The notes: generated by a model from the sequence alone, not told the origin. Positions 1 to 6,654 are shown, counted from the stretch's first letter. The stretch is DNA of 7,317 nucleotides from Rubrobacteraceae bacterium (GCA_030447045.1 JAUJMB010000078.1:1-7317); one strand, 5' to 3'. Program-made: numbers and translations.

Positions 1-495
1 GCCGACGAAGACGCCGCCGGCGGCGCGGCCGGTGCGCCCCCAGTCGTTGCCCTCGGGGCGGACCCTGGGCCCGCCGGTCCCCCCGTCGGGGGTTCCGTGG
101 CGGCGGCGCCTGAGGTACTCGCCGAGAAAGACGCCGCCCACGGAGCCGATGATGAGGCCGAAGAGGGAGCCGATGCCGAGAAAGAGCAGGCCGACGAGGG
201 CGCCGACGATACCGCCGATGGCGCCGCCGGCGGTCCCCCAGTTGCTCGCGCCGAAGCGACGCGCGCCGTAGCTGGTGCCGACAAAGTCCGCGACGAGGGC
301 GAGGGCCGCGAAGAGGCCGAGGAGGGCCACCACCCAGCCGCCGACGACCTCGAAGCCCGTCGAGAAGGCGTAGACGAGGGCGGAGATGAAGATCAGGGTC
401 ACCCCGGGGAGCGCCGGGAGCACGCTGCCCACGAGCCCCACGAACATCGCGACCAGGGTGACGACGAGAAGCGTGCCCTCGGGAAGGTCGAACAT
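1..495 (-). CDS. DUF456 family membrane protein, partial (C-terminus beyond window edge)
   Basis: The reading frame is open from an ATG at 495 to the left edge with no stop, giving 165 residues. It is a hydrophobic, glycine-rich protein. Residues about 8-26, 31-47, 52-72 and 87-125 form membrane segments. The LPxLPG motif at 26-31, the Asp-Phe-Val-Gly near 70 followed by Arg-Arg-Phe-Gly-Ala-Ser at 79-84, and the glycine-zipper stretch at 87-121 are typical of the DUF456 family, whose function is unknown. A charged Arg/Gly/Pro linker (about 128-158) precedes the start of what should be a final glycine-rich membrane segment (159 onward), which is cut off. Its ATG shares one base with the TGA of the upstream sulfur transferase (TGATG overlap), so the two are probably translationally coupled in the fabF operon. 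The family assignment rests on recalled motif pattern; the membrane nature is clear. Confidence 0.8.
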   Translation of the reverse strand, partial: MFDLPEGTLLVVTLVAMFVGLVGSVLPALPGVTLIFISALVYAFSTGFEVVGGWVVALLGLFAALALVADFVGTSYGARRFGASNWGTAGGAIGGIVGALVGLLFLGIGSLFGLIIGSVGGVFLGEYLRRRRHGTPDGGTGGPRVRPEGNDWGRTGRAAGGVFVG

Positions 496-1349
496 CAGGA
501 GAGGACGGGCAAGGACTTCTTGCCCTTCTTCTTGAGGACGGCGTTGAGGCTGCCGGACCTGTAGCCGGCGAGGTCCAGGGTGACGTAGAGGAAGCCCGCG
601 TCCAGGAGCTCGGCCGTGATCTTCTCGCGCTCGGCGAAGGCCCGTTCTAGCTCCTCGGGGCCGACCTCCAGGCGCGCGATCTCGCCGTGGTGCCTGACGC
701 GGACCTGCCGGAAACCCTCGCGGCGCATGAACTCTTCGGCCCTGGCTACCTGGGCGAGCTTCTCCGGCGTGATCTCCTGCCCGTAGGGGAACCGGCTGCT
801 GAGGCACGCGAGCGCCGGCTTGTCCCAGCTCGGCAACCCGAGAAGCTTCGCAAGCTCCCTGACCTCGGCCTTGCCCACCCCGGCCTCCGAGAGCGGCGAG
901 ACCACCCCGAGTTCTTTGGCGGCCTTCCTGCCAGGGCGGTAATCCCCCTCGTCGTCCTTGTTGGCCCCGTCCACCACGCACCCGTAGCCCCGCTCCTCGG
1001 CCAGCGCCGCAAGGTCCGAGTAGAGGGTGCTCTTGCAGAAGTAGCAGCGGTTGGTCGGGTTGGAGGCGTAGTTCGGGTCGTCGAGCTCGCGGGTGTTCAC
1101 CACCAGGTGCTCCACCCCGAGCGAGGCGGCGAAGTCGCGCGCGAGGTCGAGCTCGGAGGGCAGGTAGGTCTCGTTGTTGGACGTCACGGCCAGAACGTTG
1201 CCGGCGGGCAGCGCCCTGGCCGCCACCGCGAGCGCGAGCGAGGAATCGACCCCGCCGGAGAACGCGACCAGGGCGCTCCCGCGGGGGGCGACGATCTCTT
1301 CGAGCTCCCGCAGGCGCCTCTCGGCCGGAACGGGGGAAAGCTTCTGCAC
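495..1349 (-). CDS. larE: LarE-type ATP-dependent sulfur transferase
   Basis: This 284-residue protein belongs to the PP-loop ATP pyrophosphatase superfamily. The P-loop SGGVDSS is at residues 31-37, and the LarE-specific stretches NRCYFCKS (100-107), ACLSSRFPYG (181-190) and a GYRSGSLN tail are present. LarE adenylates a pyridinium mononucleotide carboxylate and replaces the carboxyl oxygen with sulfur while making the nickel-pincer cofactor of lactate racemase-type enzymes. Cys182 matches the sulfur-donating cysteine of the classical enzyme. Cys102 and Cys105 form a CxxC that would allow the [4Fe-4S]-dependent version. I chose the GTG at 1349 because it has a GAGGTG ribosome site 6 nt upstream and the family's usual length. 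An ATG at 1430 in the same frame adds 27 unconserved residues and has no good ribosome site. No larB, larC or nickel-pincer enzyme is in the window, so the acceptor is unknown and a related thiolation role is possible. Confidence 0.9.
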   Translation of the reverse strand: MQKLSPVPAERRLRELEEIVAPRGSALVAFSGGVDSSLALAVAARALPAGNVLAVTSNNETYLPSELDLARDFAASLGVEHLVVNTRELDDPNYASNPTNRCYFCKSTLYSDLAALAEERGYGCVVDGANKDDEGDYRPGRKAAKELGVVSPLSEAGVGKAEVRELAKLLGLPSWDKPALACLSSRFPYGQEITPEKLAQVARAEEFMRREGFRQVRVRHHGEIARLEVGPEELERAFAEREKITAELLDAGFLYVTLDLAGYRSGSLNAVLKKKGKKSLPVLS

Positions 1350-1441
1350 TTCTACCACCTCTCTGGTCTTCTTCACGGAGGACCGTTGGGCCGTCGGCCG
1401 CGCGCCGGTGTTCTGCGGGAAGACGCCCATGCCCGGTGGGC

Positions 1442-2683
1442 CTAGGCCCTCTGGAGAACGATGGCGGCGTTGTGGCCGCCGACGCCGAGGTTGGCGCAGA
1501 GGGCGGCCTCGAGGTTCGGGGCGTCCCTCGGCTCGTTCACCACGTAGTCGAGGTCGGCGCAGCCCTCGGCTAGCTTGTCCAGGTTGCGCATGGGGGGGAT
1601 GGTCCTGTTGCCCAGGGCGAGGGCGCAGATGGCGGTCTCGATCGCGCCGGAGGCGCCCAGGGAGTGGCCCAAAGTGGACTTTGTCGCAGAGACCATGGCG
1701 TTCGGGTTGATCTCGGCCATCGCCATAGACTCGGGGCCGTCGCCGGCGACGGTGCCCGTGCCGTGGGGGTTGATGTAGTCGATCTGCTCCCCGCTGAGGC
1801 CCGCACCCTCCACGGCGAGCCGCATCGCCCTCGTGATGCCGCGGCCCTTGGGGTCGGGGTCGGTGAGGTTGTAGGCGTCCGTGCTGCGCCCGACGCCGGT
1901 GATCTTGGCGTAGGGCTCCGCCCCGCGCCGCTCGACGGACTCGGCGCTCTCGAGGACCATGACCGCGGCGCCCTCCCCTATGAGGAAGCCGTTGTGGTTG
2001 GAGTCGTAGGGGCGGCAGGCGCCCTCGGGGTCGTCGTTGCGGCGGCTCATGGCGCGCATCGCGATAAACCCGGCGACGATGACCGGGGTGATGGAGGCTT
2101 CAGAGGCGCCGCAGAGGACGACGTCGGCGTCGCCGCGCCGGATCAGGTCGTAGCCAAGGGCCATCATGTCCGTCCCGCACGTGCAGGCGAGCGCCCCGGT
2201 GATGGATGGGCCCTGCACGCCGAGCTGGATGGCGACGTGGGCCGCGGCGGAGTTCGGCATGATCTTGGTGACCGAGAACGGGTTTACCCTTGCCGGGCCC
2301 TTGGAATCTATGGTGGCCTGGGTGGTCTCCATGCTCGTCACCCCGCCGATGCCGCTCCCGAGCACGAGGCCGACCCTCTCGGCGTTGTTCTCGAGCTCGC
2401 CCCAGGCGCCGGCGTCTTCGAGGGCGAGCTTGGCGGAGGCGAGGCCTATCTGGGCGAAGCGGTCGGTGCGGGCGGCGACCTTGCGCTCCATAAAGTCCGT
2501 GGGCTCGAAGGAGTCGCACTCGGCGGCGATCCTGACGTCGAACCCGTCCGGGTCGAAGAGGGTGATGGGGCCGGCCCCGCTCTCGTTGGCGAGCAGCGAG
2601 CTCCAGAACCTCTTGCGGCCGACCCCGACCGGGCTGACCACCCCTACCCCCGTTATGTAAGCCGCCGGGCGTCCGTTTTCCAT
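1442..2683 (-). CDS. fabF: Beta-ketoacyl-[ACP] synthase, FabF (KAS II) type
   Basis: A cytosolic condensing enzyme of fatty acid elongation: it joins malonyl-ACP to acyl-ACP with loss of CO2. It has 413 residues, the usual FabF length, starting YITGVGVVSPVG. The active site is complete: nucleophile Cys167 in ALACTCGTD, His307 in NPHGTGT, and Lys335 and His340 in TKSTLGHSLG. The GEGAAVMVLE segment is near 236-245. Two positions are odd. The nucleophile is followed at +2 by a second cysteine (Cys169). The C-terminal loop that normally reads GFGG reads GVGG (Val401), so the gating phenylalanine (Phe400 of E. coli FabF) is absent. The ATG at 2683 follows a GGGGGGCG ribosome site. The same frame opens at a GTG at 2734, but the extra 17 residues look untranslated. 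It is first in a minus-strand run with larE (92 nt gap) and the DUF456 gene, and divergent from the small membrane protein and PKS cluster. Confidence 0.93.
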   Translation of the reverse strand: MENGRPAAYITGVGVVSPVGVGRKRFWSSLLANESGAGPITLFDPDGFDVRIAAECDSFEPTDFMERKVAARTDRFAQIGLASAKLALEDAGAWGELENNAERVGLVLGSGIGGVTSMETTQATIDSKGPARVNPFSVTKIMPNSAAAHVAIQLGVQGPSITGALACTCGTDMMALGYDLIRRGDADVVLCGASEASITPVIVAGFIAMRAMSRRNDDPEGACRPYDSNHNGFLIGEGAAVMVLESAESVERRGAEPYAKITGVGRSTDAYNLTDPDPKGRGITRAMRLAVEGAGLSGEQIDYINPHGTGTVAGDGPESMAMAEINPNAMVSATKSTLGHSLGASGAIETAICALALGNRTIPPMRNLDKLAEGCADLDYVVNEPRDAPNLEAALCANLGVGGHNAAIVLQRA

Positions 2684-2710
2684 CTCGCCCCCCGTGAACG
2701 TAAAAGACCG

Positions 2711-2733
2711 TGCAGGACCCCTGCATCTTAGCA
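2711..2733 (-). promoter_or_regulatory. Possible extended -10 overlapped by a perfect dyad, upstream of fabF
   Basis: Read on the minus strand, TGC-TAAGAT (2733-2725) resembles an extended -10 element. It runs into a perfect inverted repeat TGCAGG-GGT-CCTGCA (2725-2711) that would cover the transcription start. No convincing -35 is at the right distance. A dyad at the start point would suit a repressor of the fatty-acid operon. Both parts are short, so this is a candidate only. Confidence 0.3.
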
Positions 2734-2808
2734 CCGAAGGTCGGGCAAGAGGCGCCGGGCGTCCCCGCGCGGCACCGTAAGGGCCGGTACTTCCGGGTTC
2801 TCCGCCTG

Positions 2809-2817
2809 TGCTATAAA
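2809..2817 (+). promoter_or_regulatory. Extended -10 promoter for the small membrane protein
   Basis: TGCTATAAA is a strong extended -10 (TGnTATAAT type) in otherwise very GC-rich DNA, placed about 15 nt before the ribosome site of the next gene. The -35 is weak (TTCCGG at 2791-2796, 15-bp spacer), as is common for extended -10 promoters. Just downstream, CCGGT (2818-2822) and ACCGG (2830-2834) form a small 5-bp stem whose 3' arm overlaps the ribosome site. Confidence 0.45.
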
Positions 2818-2832
2818 CCGGTGAGCGTAACC

Positions 2833-2840
2833 GGAAGGAG
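2833..2840 (+). promoter_or_regulatory. Ribosome binding site that favours a CTG start at 2847
   Basis: GGAAGGAG is a strong Shine-Dalgarno sequence. It lies 6 nt before an in-frame CTG (2847-2849) but 15 nt before the GTG at 2856, the first conventional start codon. On spacing alone CTG is the better initiator, adding three residues to the protein. Confidence 0.5.
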
Positions 2841-2855
2841 CACCCGCTGGCGTCC

Positions 2856-3164
2856 GTGATCTTTTATTCCGCCTCGATCCTGTTCGTGGCCAACTTCGCC
2901 CTCGGCGTGCTCGTGCAATTTCGTATCGTCGACACGAAGCCTTTCCGGTGGCTCCACCACGCGCTGTTCTTCGCGGTCTTCGTCTCCGCCGCCCTGGCGG
3001 TGGCGGCGGGTTTCTGGCAGGGGGCGCCCTACCGGTGGGCGCTCCTGCCGGTCCTCGCCCTCTTCTTCTTCCTGCCCCGGGTGCGGGCCGGGACGGCGGG
3101 GCACGCCGCCCTGGCGGGGGCTGCCATGGTCTTCTACGCCGCCGGGCTCGCCCTGACGCTCTAG
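2856..3164 (+). CDS. Small four-helix membrane protein, unknown function
   Basis: I do not recognise the family. The protein is 102 residues from the GTG at 2856, or 105 from the CTG at 2847 that the ribosome site favours. It is almost entirely membrane: predicted segments at about 2-22, 31-54, 59-74 and 83-102. Between segments 1 and 2 is a short loop with Arg, Asp and Lys, and segment 2 opens with FRWLHHALFF, whose paired histidines at the membrane edge could bind metal or haem; that is speculation. The loop before segment 4 carries PRVRAG, giving positive charge between segments 3 and 4. It has its own promoter candidate, is divergent from fabF, and ends 148 nt before the monooxygenase. 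Whether it belongs to the lipid cluster is open. The hydrophobic pattern and the strong ribosome site support it as a real gene. Confidence 0.75.
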   Translation: MIFYSASILFVANFALGVLVQFRIVDTKPFRWLHHALFFAVFVSAALAVAAGFWQGAPYRWALLPVLALFFFLPRVRAGTAGHAALAGAAMVFYAAGLALTL

Positions 3165-3195
3165 CGCCGGCCCCCGCGGACCCTTTGTGTGCGCC

Positions 3196-3228
3196 TTGAC
3201 TTCCGGCCCGCGCGCCGCGGGTTAGATT
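3196..3228 (+). promoter_or_regulatory. Long-spacer promoter candidate with a dyad in the spacer, before the PKS cluster
   Basis: TTGACT (3196-3201) is a near-consensus -35. The only A/T-rich -10-like element downstream is TTAGAT/TAGATT (3222-3228), giving a spacer of 20-21 bp rather than 17. Inside the spacer is the perfect dyad CCCGCG-CGC-CGCGGG (3207-3221). A long spacer holding a dyad is the layout of promoters activated by MerR-family proteins. At this GC content a GC-only dyad can arise by chance, and no MerR gene is in the window. Confidence 0.4.
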
Positions 3229-3244
3229 CATCCGGCCCGCGGAC

Positions 3245-3293
3245 CTGCCGGGTGGCCCTCCGGCCCCGGTCTGCAGGCGCGGATACCCGGCAG
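3245..3293 (+). promoter_or_regulatory. Leader stem-loop touching the monooxygenase ribosome binding site
   Basis: CTGCCGGGT (3245-3253) and ACCCGGCAG (3285-3293) are perfect 9-bp complements closing a 31-nt GC-rich loop. The 3' arm ends in the first two bases of the purine-rich ribosome site AGAGGAGAGG (3292-3301 region). If the promoter at 3196-3228 is used, this hairpin makes up most of the leader and could modulate translation of the first cluster gene. It is not a terminator: no U-tract follows. Confidence 0.5.
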
Positions 3294-3312
3294 AGGAGAG
3301 GCGGCAGCGTTT

Positions 3313-4608
3313 TTGAGTACGGGGGCGGCGTCGCGCGCGCCGGAGAGCGAGCGCGCTAAAGACAGGCAAAGGGACGGGACCCGTCAGGCGACGCCCCGCA
3401 CGCGCCGGGCGGAGTGCTGCGTCGTCGGCGGGGGACCGGCCGGGGTGGTGCTCGGGCTCATGCTCGCCCGCGAGGGCGTTCGGGTCACCGTGCTCGAGGC
3501 GCAGACCAGCTTCGAGCGGCAGTTCCGGGGCAACACGTTGAACCCCGCCGTGCTCAAGATCATGGAGGACCTCGGCCTGATCGAGGACCTCCTCAAGCTC
3601 CGCCACGCCGAGGTGCGCACCTTCGTCGTGCAGACAAACGGGGTACACGAGACGTTCGCGGACTTCGGACGCCTGCGGTGCTCCTACCCCTACGTCCTCA
3701 TGCTCCCCCAGGCGCGTTTCTTGGAGTTCGTGACCCGGGAGGCGGGGCGCCACCCGAACTTCGAGCTGGTGATGGGCGCCAAGGTGCACGGGCTTATCGA
3801 GGAGGACGGGGCCGTCCGGGGCGTGCGCTACCGCGGCCCCGGCGGCGCGGGGGAGGTGCGGGCCGACCTCACCGTCGGGGCCGACGGGCGGTTCTCCAAG
3901 GTCAGGCGCCTCTCCGGGCTGCGGGCCCGCGCCGGCCGCTCGCCGATGGACGTGCTGTGGTTCAACCTACCCAGGGAAGTGGGCGACCCCGAGGGGGCGG
4001 GTGCCATCTTCCGCTGCGGGCCGGGGAGCCTGCTCGTCCTCATGGACCACTTCGACTACTGGCAGGTCGGCTTTATAGTCGAGAAGGGGTCCTACAGGCG
4101 GGTCAAGGAGGCCGGCCTCCCGGCGCTCCAGGAGTCGGTGGCCTCCCTCGCGCCCGAGTTCGCAGGAAGGGTGGGGCGCCTGTCCGGGTGGGAGGAGGTC
4201 TCGCTGCTCACCGTCGAGTCGGACATGCTCAGGCGCTGGAGCCGCCCGGGGCTGCTGCTGCTAGGTGATGCGGCCCACGTCGTCTCGCCGGTTGGCGGGG
4301 TCGGGATCAACCTCGCGATCCAGGACGCCGTGGCGGCCGCCAACACGCTCGCCGGCCCGCTCAGGGCCGGGACGCTCGGGGCCGGGCACCTGCGGGCCGT
4401 GCAGCGGCGCCGGGAGTGGCCCGTGCGGGTCGTCCAGGCCGCCCAGGACGCCGCCCAGCGTTGGGTGGTCGCCGGCGTGTTGGAGGCGGACGCGCCCTAC
4501 GAGCTGCCGCTGGCCGTGCGCCTCGGGCTCAAGACGCCCGTGCTGCGGGACGTTCCCACGCGCCTGATCGCGCTCGGCGCCCGCCAGGTACGCCCGAAGA
4601 CGCGGTAG
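3313..4608 (+). CDS. FAD-dependent monooxygenase (class A flavoprotein hydroxylase), SrsC-like role
   Basis: This 431-residue protein has the three marks of single-component FAD hydroxylases (the p-hydroxybenzoate hydroxylase/UbiH type). The dinucleotide-binding VVGGGPAG is at 37-44, with Glu62 ending the second strand. The DG motif [10 protein letters not shown] is at 189-198. The GD motif [16 protein letters not shown] is at 318-333. Such enzymes use NAD(P)H and O2 to hydroxylate electron-rich aromatic rings. First in the cluster, it probably oxidises the PKS product, as SrsC does with alkylresorcinols on the way to alkylquinones; that role is inferred. The first 30 residues are hydrophilic and precede the fold. 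The start is TTG at 3313, the first start codon after the purine-rich AGAGGAGAGG. The C-terminus after about 380 is variable in the family and gives no clue. It ends 52 nt before the nitroreductase; a GACCG-GG-CGGTC dyad (4624-4635) lies in that gap. A geranylgeranyl reductase-like role cannot be excluded. Confidence 0.88.
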   Translation: MSTGAASRAPESERAKDRQRDGTRQATPRTRRAECCVVGGGPAGVVLGLMLAREGVRVTVLEAQTSFERQFRGNTLNPAVLKIMEDLGLIEDLLKLRHAEVRTFVVQTNGVHETFADFGRLRCSYPYVLMLPQARFLEFVTREAGRHPNFELVMGAKVHGLIEEDGAVRGVRYRGPGGAGEVRADLTVGADGRFSKVRRLSGLRARAGRSPMDVLWFNLPREVGDPEGAGAIFRCGPGSLLVLMDHFDYWQVGFIVEKGSYRRVKEAGLPALQESVASLAPEFAGRVGRLSGWEEVSLLTVESDMLRRWSRPGLLLLGDAAHVVSPVGGVGINLAIQDAVAAANTLAGPLRAGTLGAGHLRAVQRRREWPVRVVQAAQDAAQRWVVAGVLEADAPYELPLAVRLGLKTPVLRDVPTRLIALGARQVRPKTR

Positions 4609-4649
4609 GATAAGGGCCAATAGGACCGGGCGGTCGAAAGGACAATTCC

Positions 4650-4656
4650 GGAGGAG
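4650..4656 (+). promoter_or_regulatory. Ribosome binding site fixing the TTG start of the nitroreductase
   Basis: GGAGGAG lies 4 nt (6 nt counting from GGAGG) before TTG at 4661. No ATG or GTG nearby gives a full N-terminus, so the TTG start is well supported. Confidence 0.7.
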
Positions 4657-4660
4657 ACGT

Positions 4661-5482
4661 TTGGAGTTTTTCGAGGTCGTGAAGCGGCGCAGGACCACCA
4701 ACGGGCCGTTTCTGCCGGATCCCGTAAGCGAGGAGCACCAGCGCCTGCTGGTGGAGGTGGCGGCGATGGCGCCGTCGCACTTCAACAGCCAGCCCTGGCG
4801 CTTCGTGCTGGCCGACGATAGGGCCGTGATCGAGGAGGTGGCCCGCATCAGCGGCGAGTCCATGCGCCGGCTGATGGAGGAGGGGACGTTCTGGAAGCGC
4901 TACAGGCCGTACTTCCGCTTCTCCGAGGAGGAGATGGAGGAGCGCCGGGACGGCATCCACATCGACAAGCTCCCCGCGGTGGTGAGGCCTTTTAGGCGCC
5001 AGATCTTCAGCAACACGGGCCAGGCCGTGATGAACCGCTTCGGGGTGCCAAAGACGCTCGCCGAGGACAACCGGAAGCTGGTGGCCGGCTCCCCCCTAAT
5101 CCTCGCCGTGCTCCTGGACAAGACGGAGTACCGCCCCGGCGACCTCTCCGGGTTCTACTCCGTCTTCGGCATGGGCGCGGCCGTCGAGAACATCTGGCTG
5201 GCCACCACGGAGCTCGGCATGGGCATCCAGTTCGTCTCGACGCCGATGGAGATTCCGGAGAACTGGGAGAGGCTCCAAAGGCTCCTCAAGGTCCCAGACG
5301 ACCTGGAGCTAATGGCGGTCTACCGCCTCGGCTACGTCCCCCAGGAGCGCCGGCGGCCGACGATAGATTGGTCGAGCACGGAGCGCAAGCGCCTCTCCCA
5401 GTACGTGTTCCGGAATACGTGCGAGAGGCCGGTGGCTGATACCCTTGGAGAGAACGGCACCCAGACGCCTCCACCCGCTTAG
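4661..5482 (+). CDS. Nitroreductase-family flavoprotein
   Basis: The 273-residue product matches the FMN-dependent nitroreductase fold. An Arg-rich N-terminal FMN contact ([10 protein letters not shown], 8-17) is followed by the family signature [10 protein letters not shown] at 37-46. [17 protein letters not shown] is at 172-188 and the closing strand YRLGYV at 221-226. Classical members have about 200 residues. The extra length here is a charged helical insert at about 60-130 and a hydrophilic tail after 230. Family members are usually homodimers that reduce nitro, quinone, flavin or enone groups with NAD(P)H. Between the monooxygenase and the PKS, a quinone or enone reduction on the lipid product is plausible; this is inference. 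Its stop codon is 1 nt before the AGGAG ribosome site of the PKS, implying one transcript and coupled translation. The exact substrate cannot be read from the sequence. Confidence 0.88.
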   Translation: MEFFEVVKRRRTTNGPFLPDPVSEEHQRLLVEVAAMAPSHFNSQPWRFVLADDRAVIEEVARISGESMRRLMEEGTFWKRYRPYFRFSEEEMEERRDGIHIDKLPAVVRPFRRQIFSNTGQAVMNRFGVPKTLAEDNRKLVAGSPLILAVLLDKTEYRPGDLSGFYSVFGMGAAVENIWLATTELGMGIQFVSTPMEIPENWERLQRLLKVPDDLELMAVYRLGYVPQERRRPTIDWSSTERKRLSQYVFRNTCERPVADTLGENGTQTPPPA

Positions 5483-5501
5483 CAGGAGCTTCGAGACCCG
5501 C

Positions 5502-6587
5502 ATGCACCAGGCAAACCCGAGCATACTCTCCGTGGCGACGGCGACGGCGCCGCACGGGATCCCCCAGCCGGTGGCCAAGGAATTCGCGCGGGCCATGTTC
5601 GCTGACGTGTACAGGGACATAGATCGCCTCCTCCCGATCTTCGACCACTCCGGGGTGGAGCACCGCAGCTTCTGCGTCCCGGTCGAGTGGTTCTACGAGG
5701 ACCACTCCTTCTCCGAGAAGAACGACCTCTACGTCCAGAGCGCGCTCGACCTCTCCGAGAAGGCCGCCCGCCGCGCCCTGGACAGGGCGGGGGCCGAGCC
5801 CTCGGACGTCGGCGCCGTCTTTTTCGTCTCGACCACGGGACTCGCGATCCCGTCGATAGACTCGTTCCTTCTCCAGCGGCTCGGCCTCTCGGAGCACACG
5901 AGGCGGGTGCCGGTGGTCGGGCTCGGGTGCGCAGCTGGGGCCTCCGGCCTCGGGCTGGCGGCGCACTACGCCCGCGCCTGCCGCCCGGGAGAATTGGTCC
6001 TGCTGGTCGCGGTCGAGCTCTGCGGCCTCACCTTCCAGAAGGGCGACCGCTCCAAGGCGAACCTGGTCTCGACCGCCCTCTTTGCCGACGGGGCGGCGGC
6101 GGTCCTGCTCGGCCCGGGCGCCGGCGAGGGAGGCGACGGGAGACCCGTCGCGGGACCCGAATTGCTCGGCAGCTACACCACCACCTGGCCCGGCACGGAG
6201 GACGTGATGGGCTTCGACATCGGCGAGCACGGCCTGAAGGTCCTGCTCTCGCGCAGCGTCCCTTCGGTGGTCTACGAGCGGATGCCGGAGAACCTGCGCC
6301 TGGCGCTCGGCTCCGTCGGGCTCTCGTTGGACGACATCCTGCACCCCCTCATCCACCCCGGGGGTGCTAAGGTGCTGGACGCCTTCGAGGAGGTTTTGGG
6401 CCTCGAGCCCGGCGGCCTGGACATCTCCCGCGAGGTCCTGCGCGAGCACGGGAACATGTCCAGCGTCACGGTGCTCTTTATCCTGGAGCGCTTTCTCGCC
6501 GGCGCAGATTACGCCCCCGGCGAGCACGGGGTGCTCTCGGCGATGGGGCCGGGCTTCTCCGCGGAGCACGTGTTTTTTAGGTGTTAG
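5502..6587 (+). CDS. Type III polyketide synthase (alkylresorcinol/alkylpyrone synthase-like)
   Basis: A 361-residue chalcone-synthase-fold homodimeric enzyme that extends an acyl-CoA starter with malonyl-CoA and cyclises the chain, without an acyl carrier. The catalytic triad is intact: Cys143 in GLGCAAGASG, His295 in IHPGGAK and Asn318 in EHGNMSS. The GFDIGEHGLKVLLSRSVP segment (237-254) and the C-terminal AMGPGFSAE loop are typical. The N-terminus ILSVATATAPH and the His295 surroundings look more like bacterial long-chain alkylpyrone/alkylresorcinol synthases than plant-type or THN synthases. The co-encoded membrane methyltransferase also points to a lipid product. ATG 5502 gives the usual family N-terminus, with AGGAG 13 nt upstream. 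The frame is open back to a TTG at 5445, which has no good ribosome site. The gene starts 19 nt after the nitroreductase stop, and its stop codon lies in the first unit of a 7-nt repeat array. Confidence 0.95.
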   Translation: MHQANPSILSVATATAPHGIPQPVAKEFARAMFADVYRDIDRLLPIFDHSGVEHRSFCVPVEWFYEDHSFSEKNDLYVQSALDLSEKAARRALDRAGAEPSDVGAVFFVSTTGLAIPSIDSFLLQRLGLSEHTRRVPVVGLGCAAGASGLGLAAHYARACRPGELVLLVAVELCGLTFQKGDRSKANLVSTALFADGAAAVLLGPGAGEGGDGRPVAGPELLGSYTTTWPGTEDVMGFDIGEHGLKVLLSRSVPSVVYERMPENLRLALGSVGLSLDDILHPLIHPGGAKVLDAFEEVLGLEPGGLDISREVLREHGNMSSVTVLFILERFLAGADYAPGEHGVLSAMGPGFSAEHVFFRC

Positions 6588-6617
6588 GCTTCGGGCATCA
6601 GGTTTCGGGTGGCGGGC
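6583..6617 (+). repeat. Degenerate 7-nt repeat array, about five units, orientation TTCRGGY
   Basis: Five consecutive heptamers, GTTAGGC, TTCGGGC, ATCAGGT, TTCGGGT and GGCGGGC, share a TTCRGGY pattern and differ mostly by transitions. The array begins at the PKS stop codon (6585-6587 lies in unit one) and fills much of the 67-nt gap before the methyltransferase. The same heptamer occurs in the opposite orientation at 7188-7215. Confidence 0.6.
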
Positions 6618-6654
6618 CCCGGTTCTCCCGCTCCGGCGAAAGACGTCTCTGAGG

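Noticed and set aside
1350..1430. N-terminal extension of larE from the ATG at 1430
   Set aside because: It has no ribosome site and unconserved composition, while GTG 1349 has GAGGTG at good spacing and gives the family length.
687..1445. A 252-codon plus-strand open frame opposite larE
   Set aside because: It has no recognisable motif and is explained by GC-rich third positions of larE on the other strand.
1438..1449. A 12-bp perfect palindrome, GGGCCTAGGCCC, over the fabF stop codon
   Set aside because: It leaves no loop for a useful RNA hairpin, has no U-tract, and is short and GC-rich enough to be chance; not called a terminator.
1664..2731. A 355-codon plus-strand open frame opposite fabF
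   Set aside because: It is a shadow of the fabF codons (Gly/Ala/Val/Asp-rich, no domain); the minus-strand frame has the full KS active site.
2728..3789. A 353-codon minus-strand open frame across the gap between fabF and the monooxygenase
   Set aside because: It runs antisense through the monooxygenase Rossmann motif, the leader and the small membrane gene, and has Pro/Arg-rich composition without any motif.
4624..4635. Dyad GACCG-GG-CGGTC between the monooxygenase and nitroreductase genes
   Set aside because: Only 5-bp arms and no promoter element around it; mentioned in the gene entry but not called as a site.
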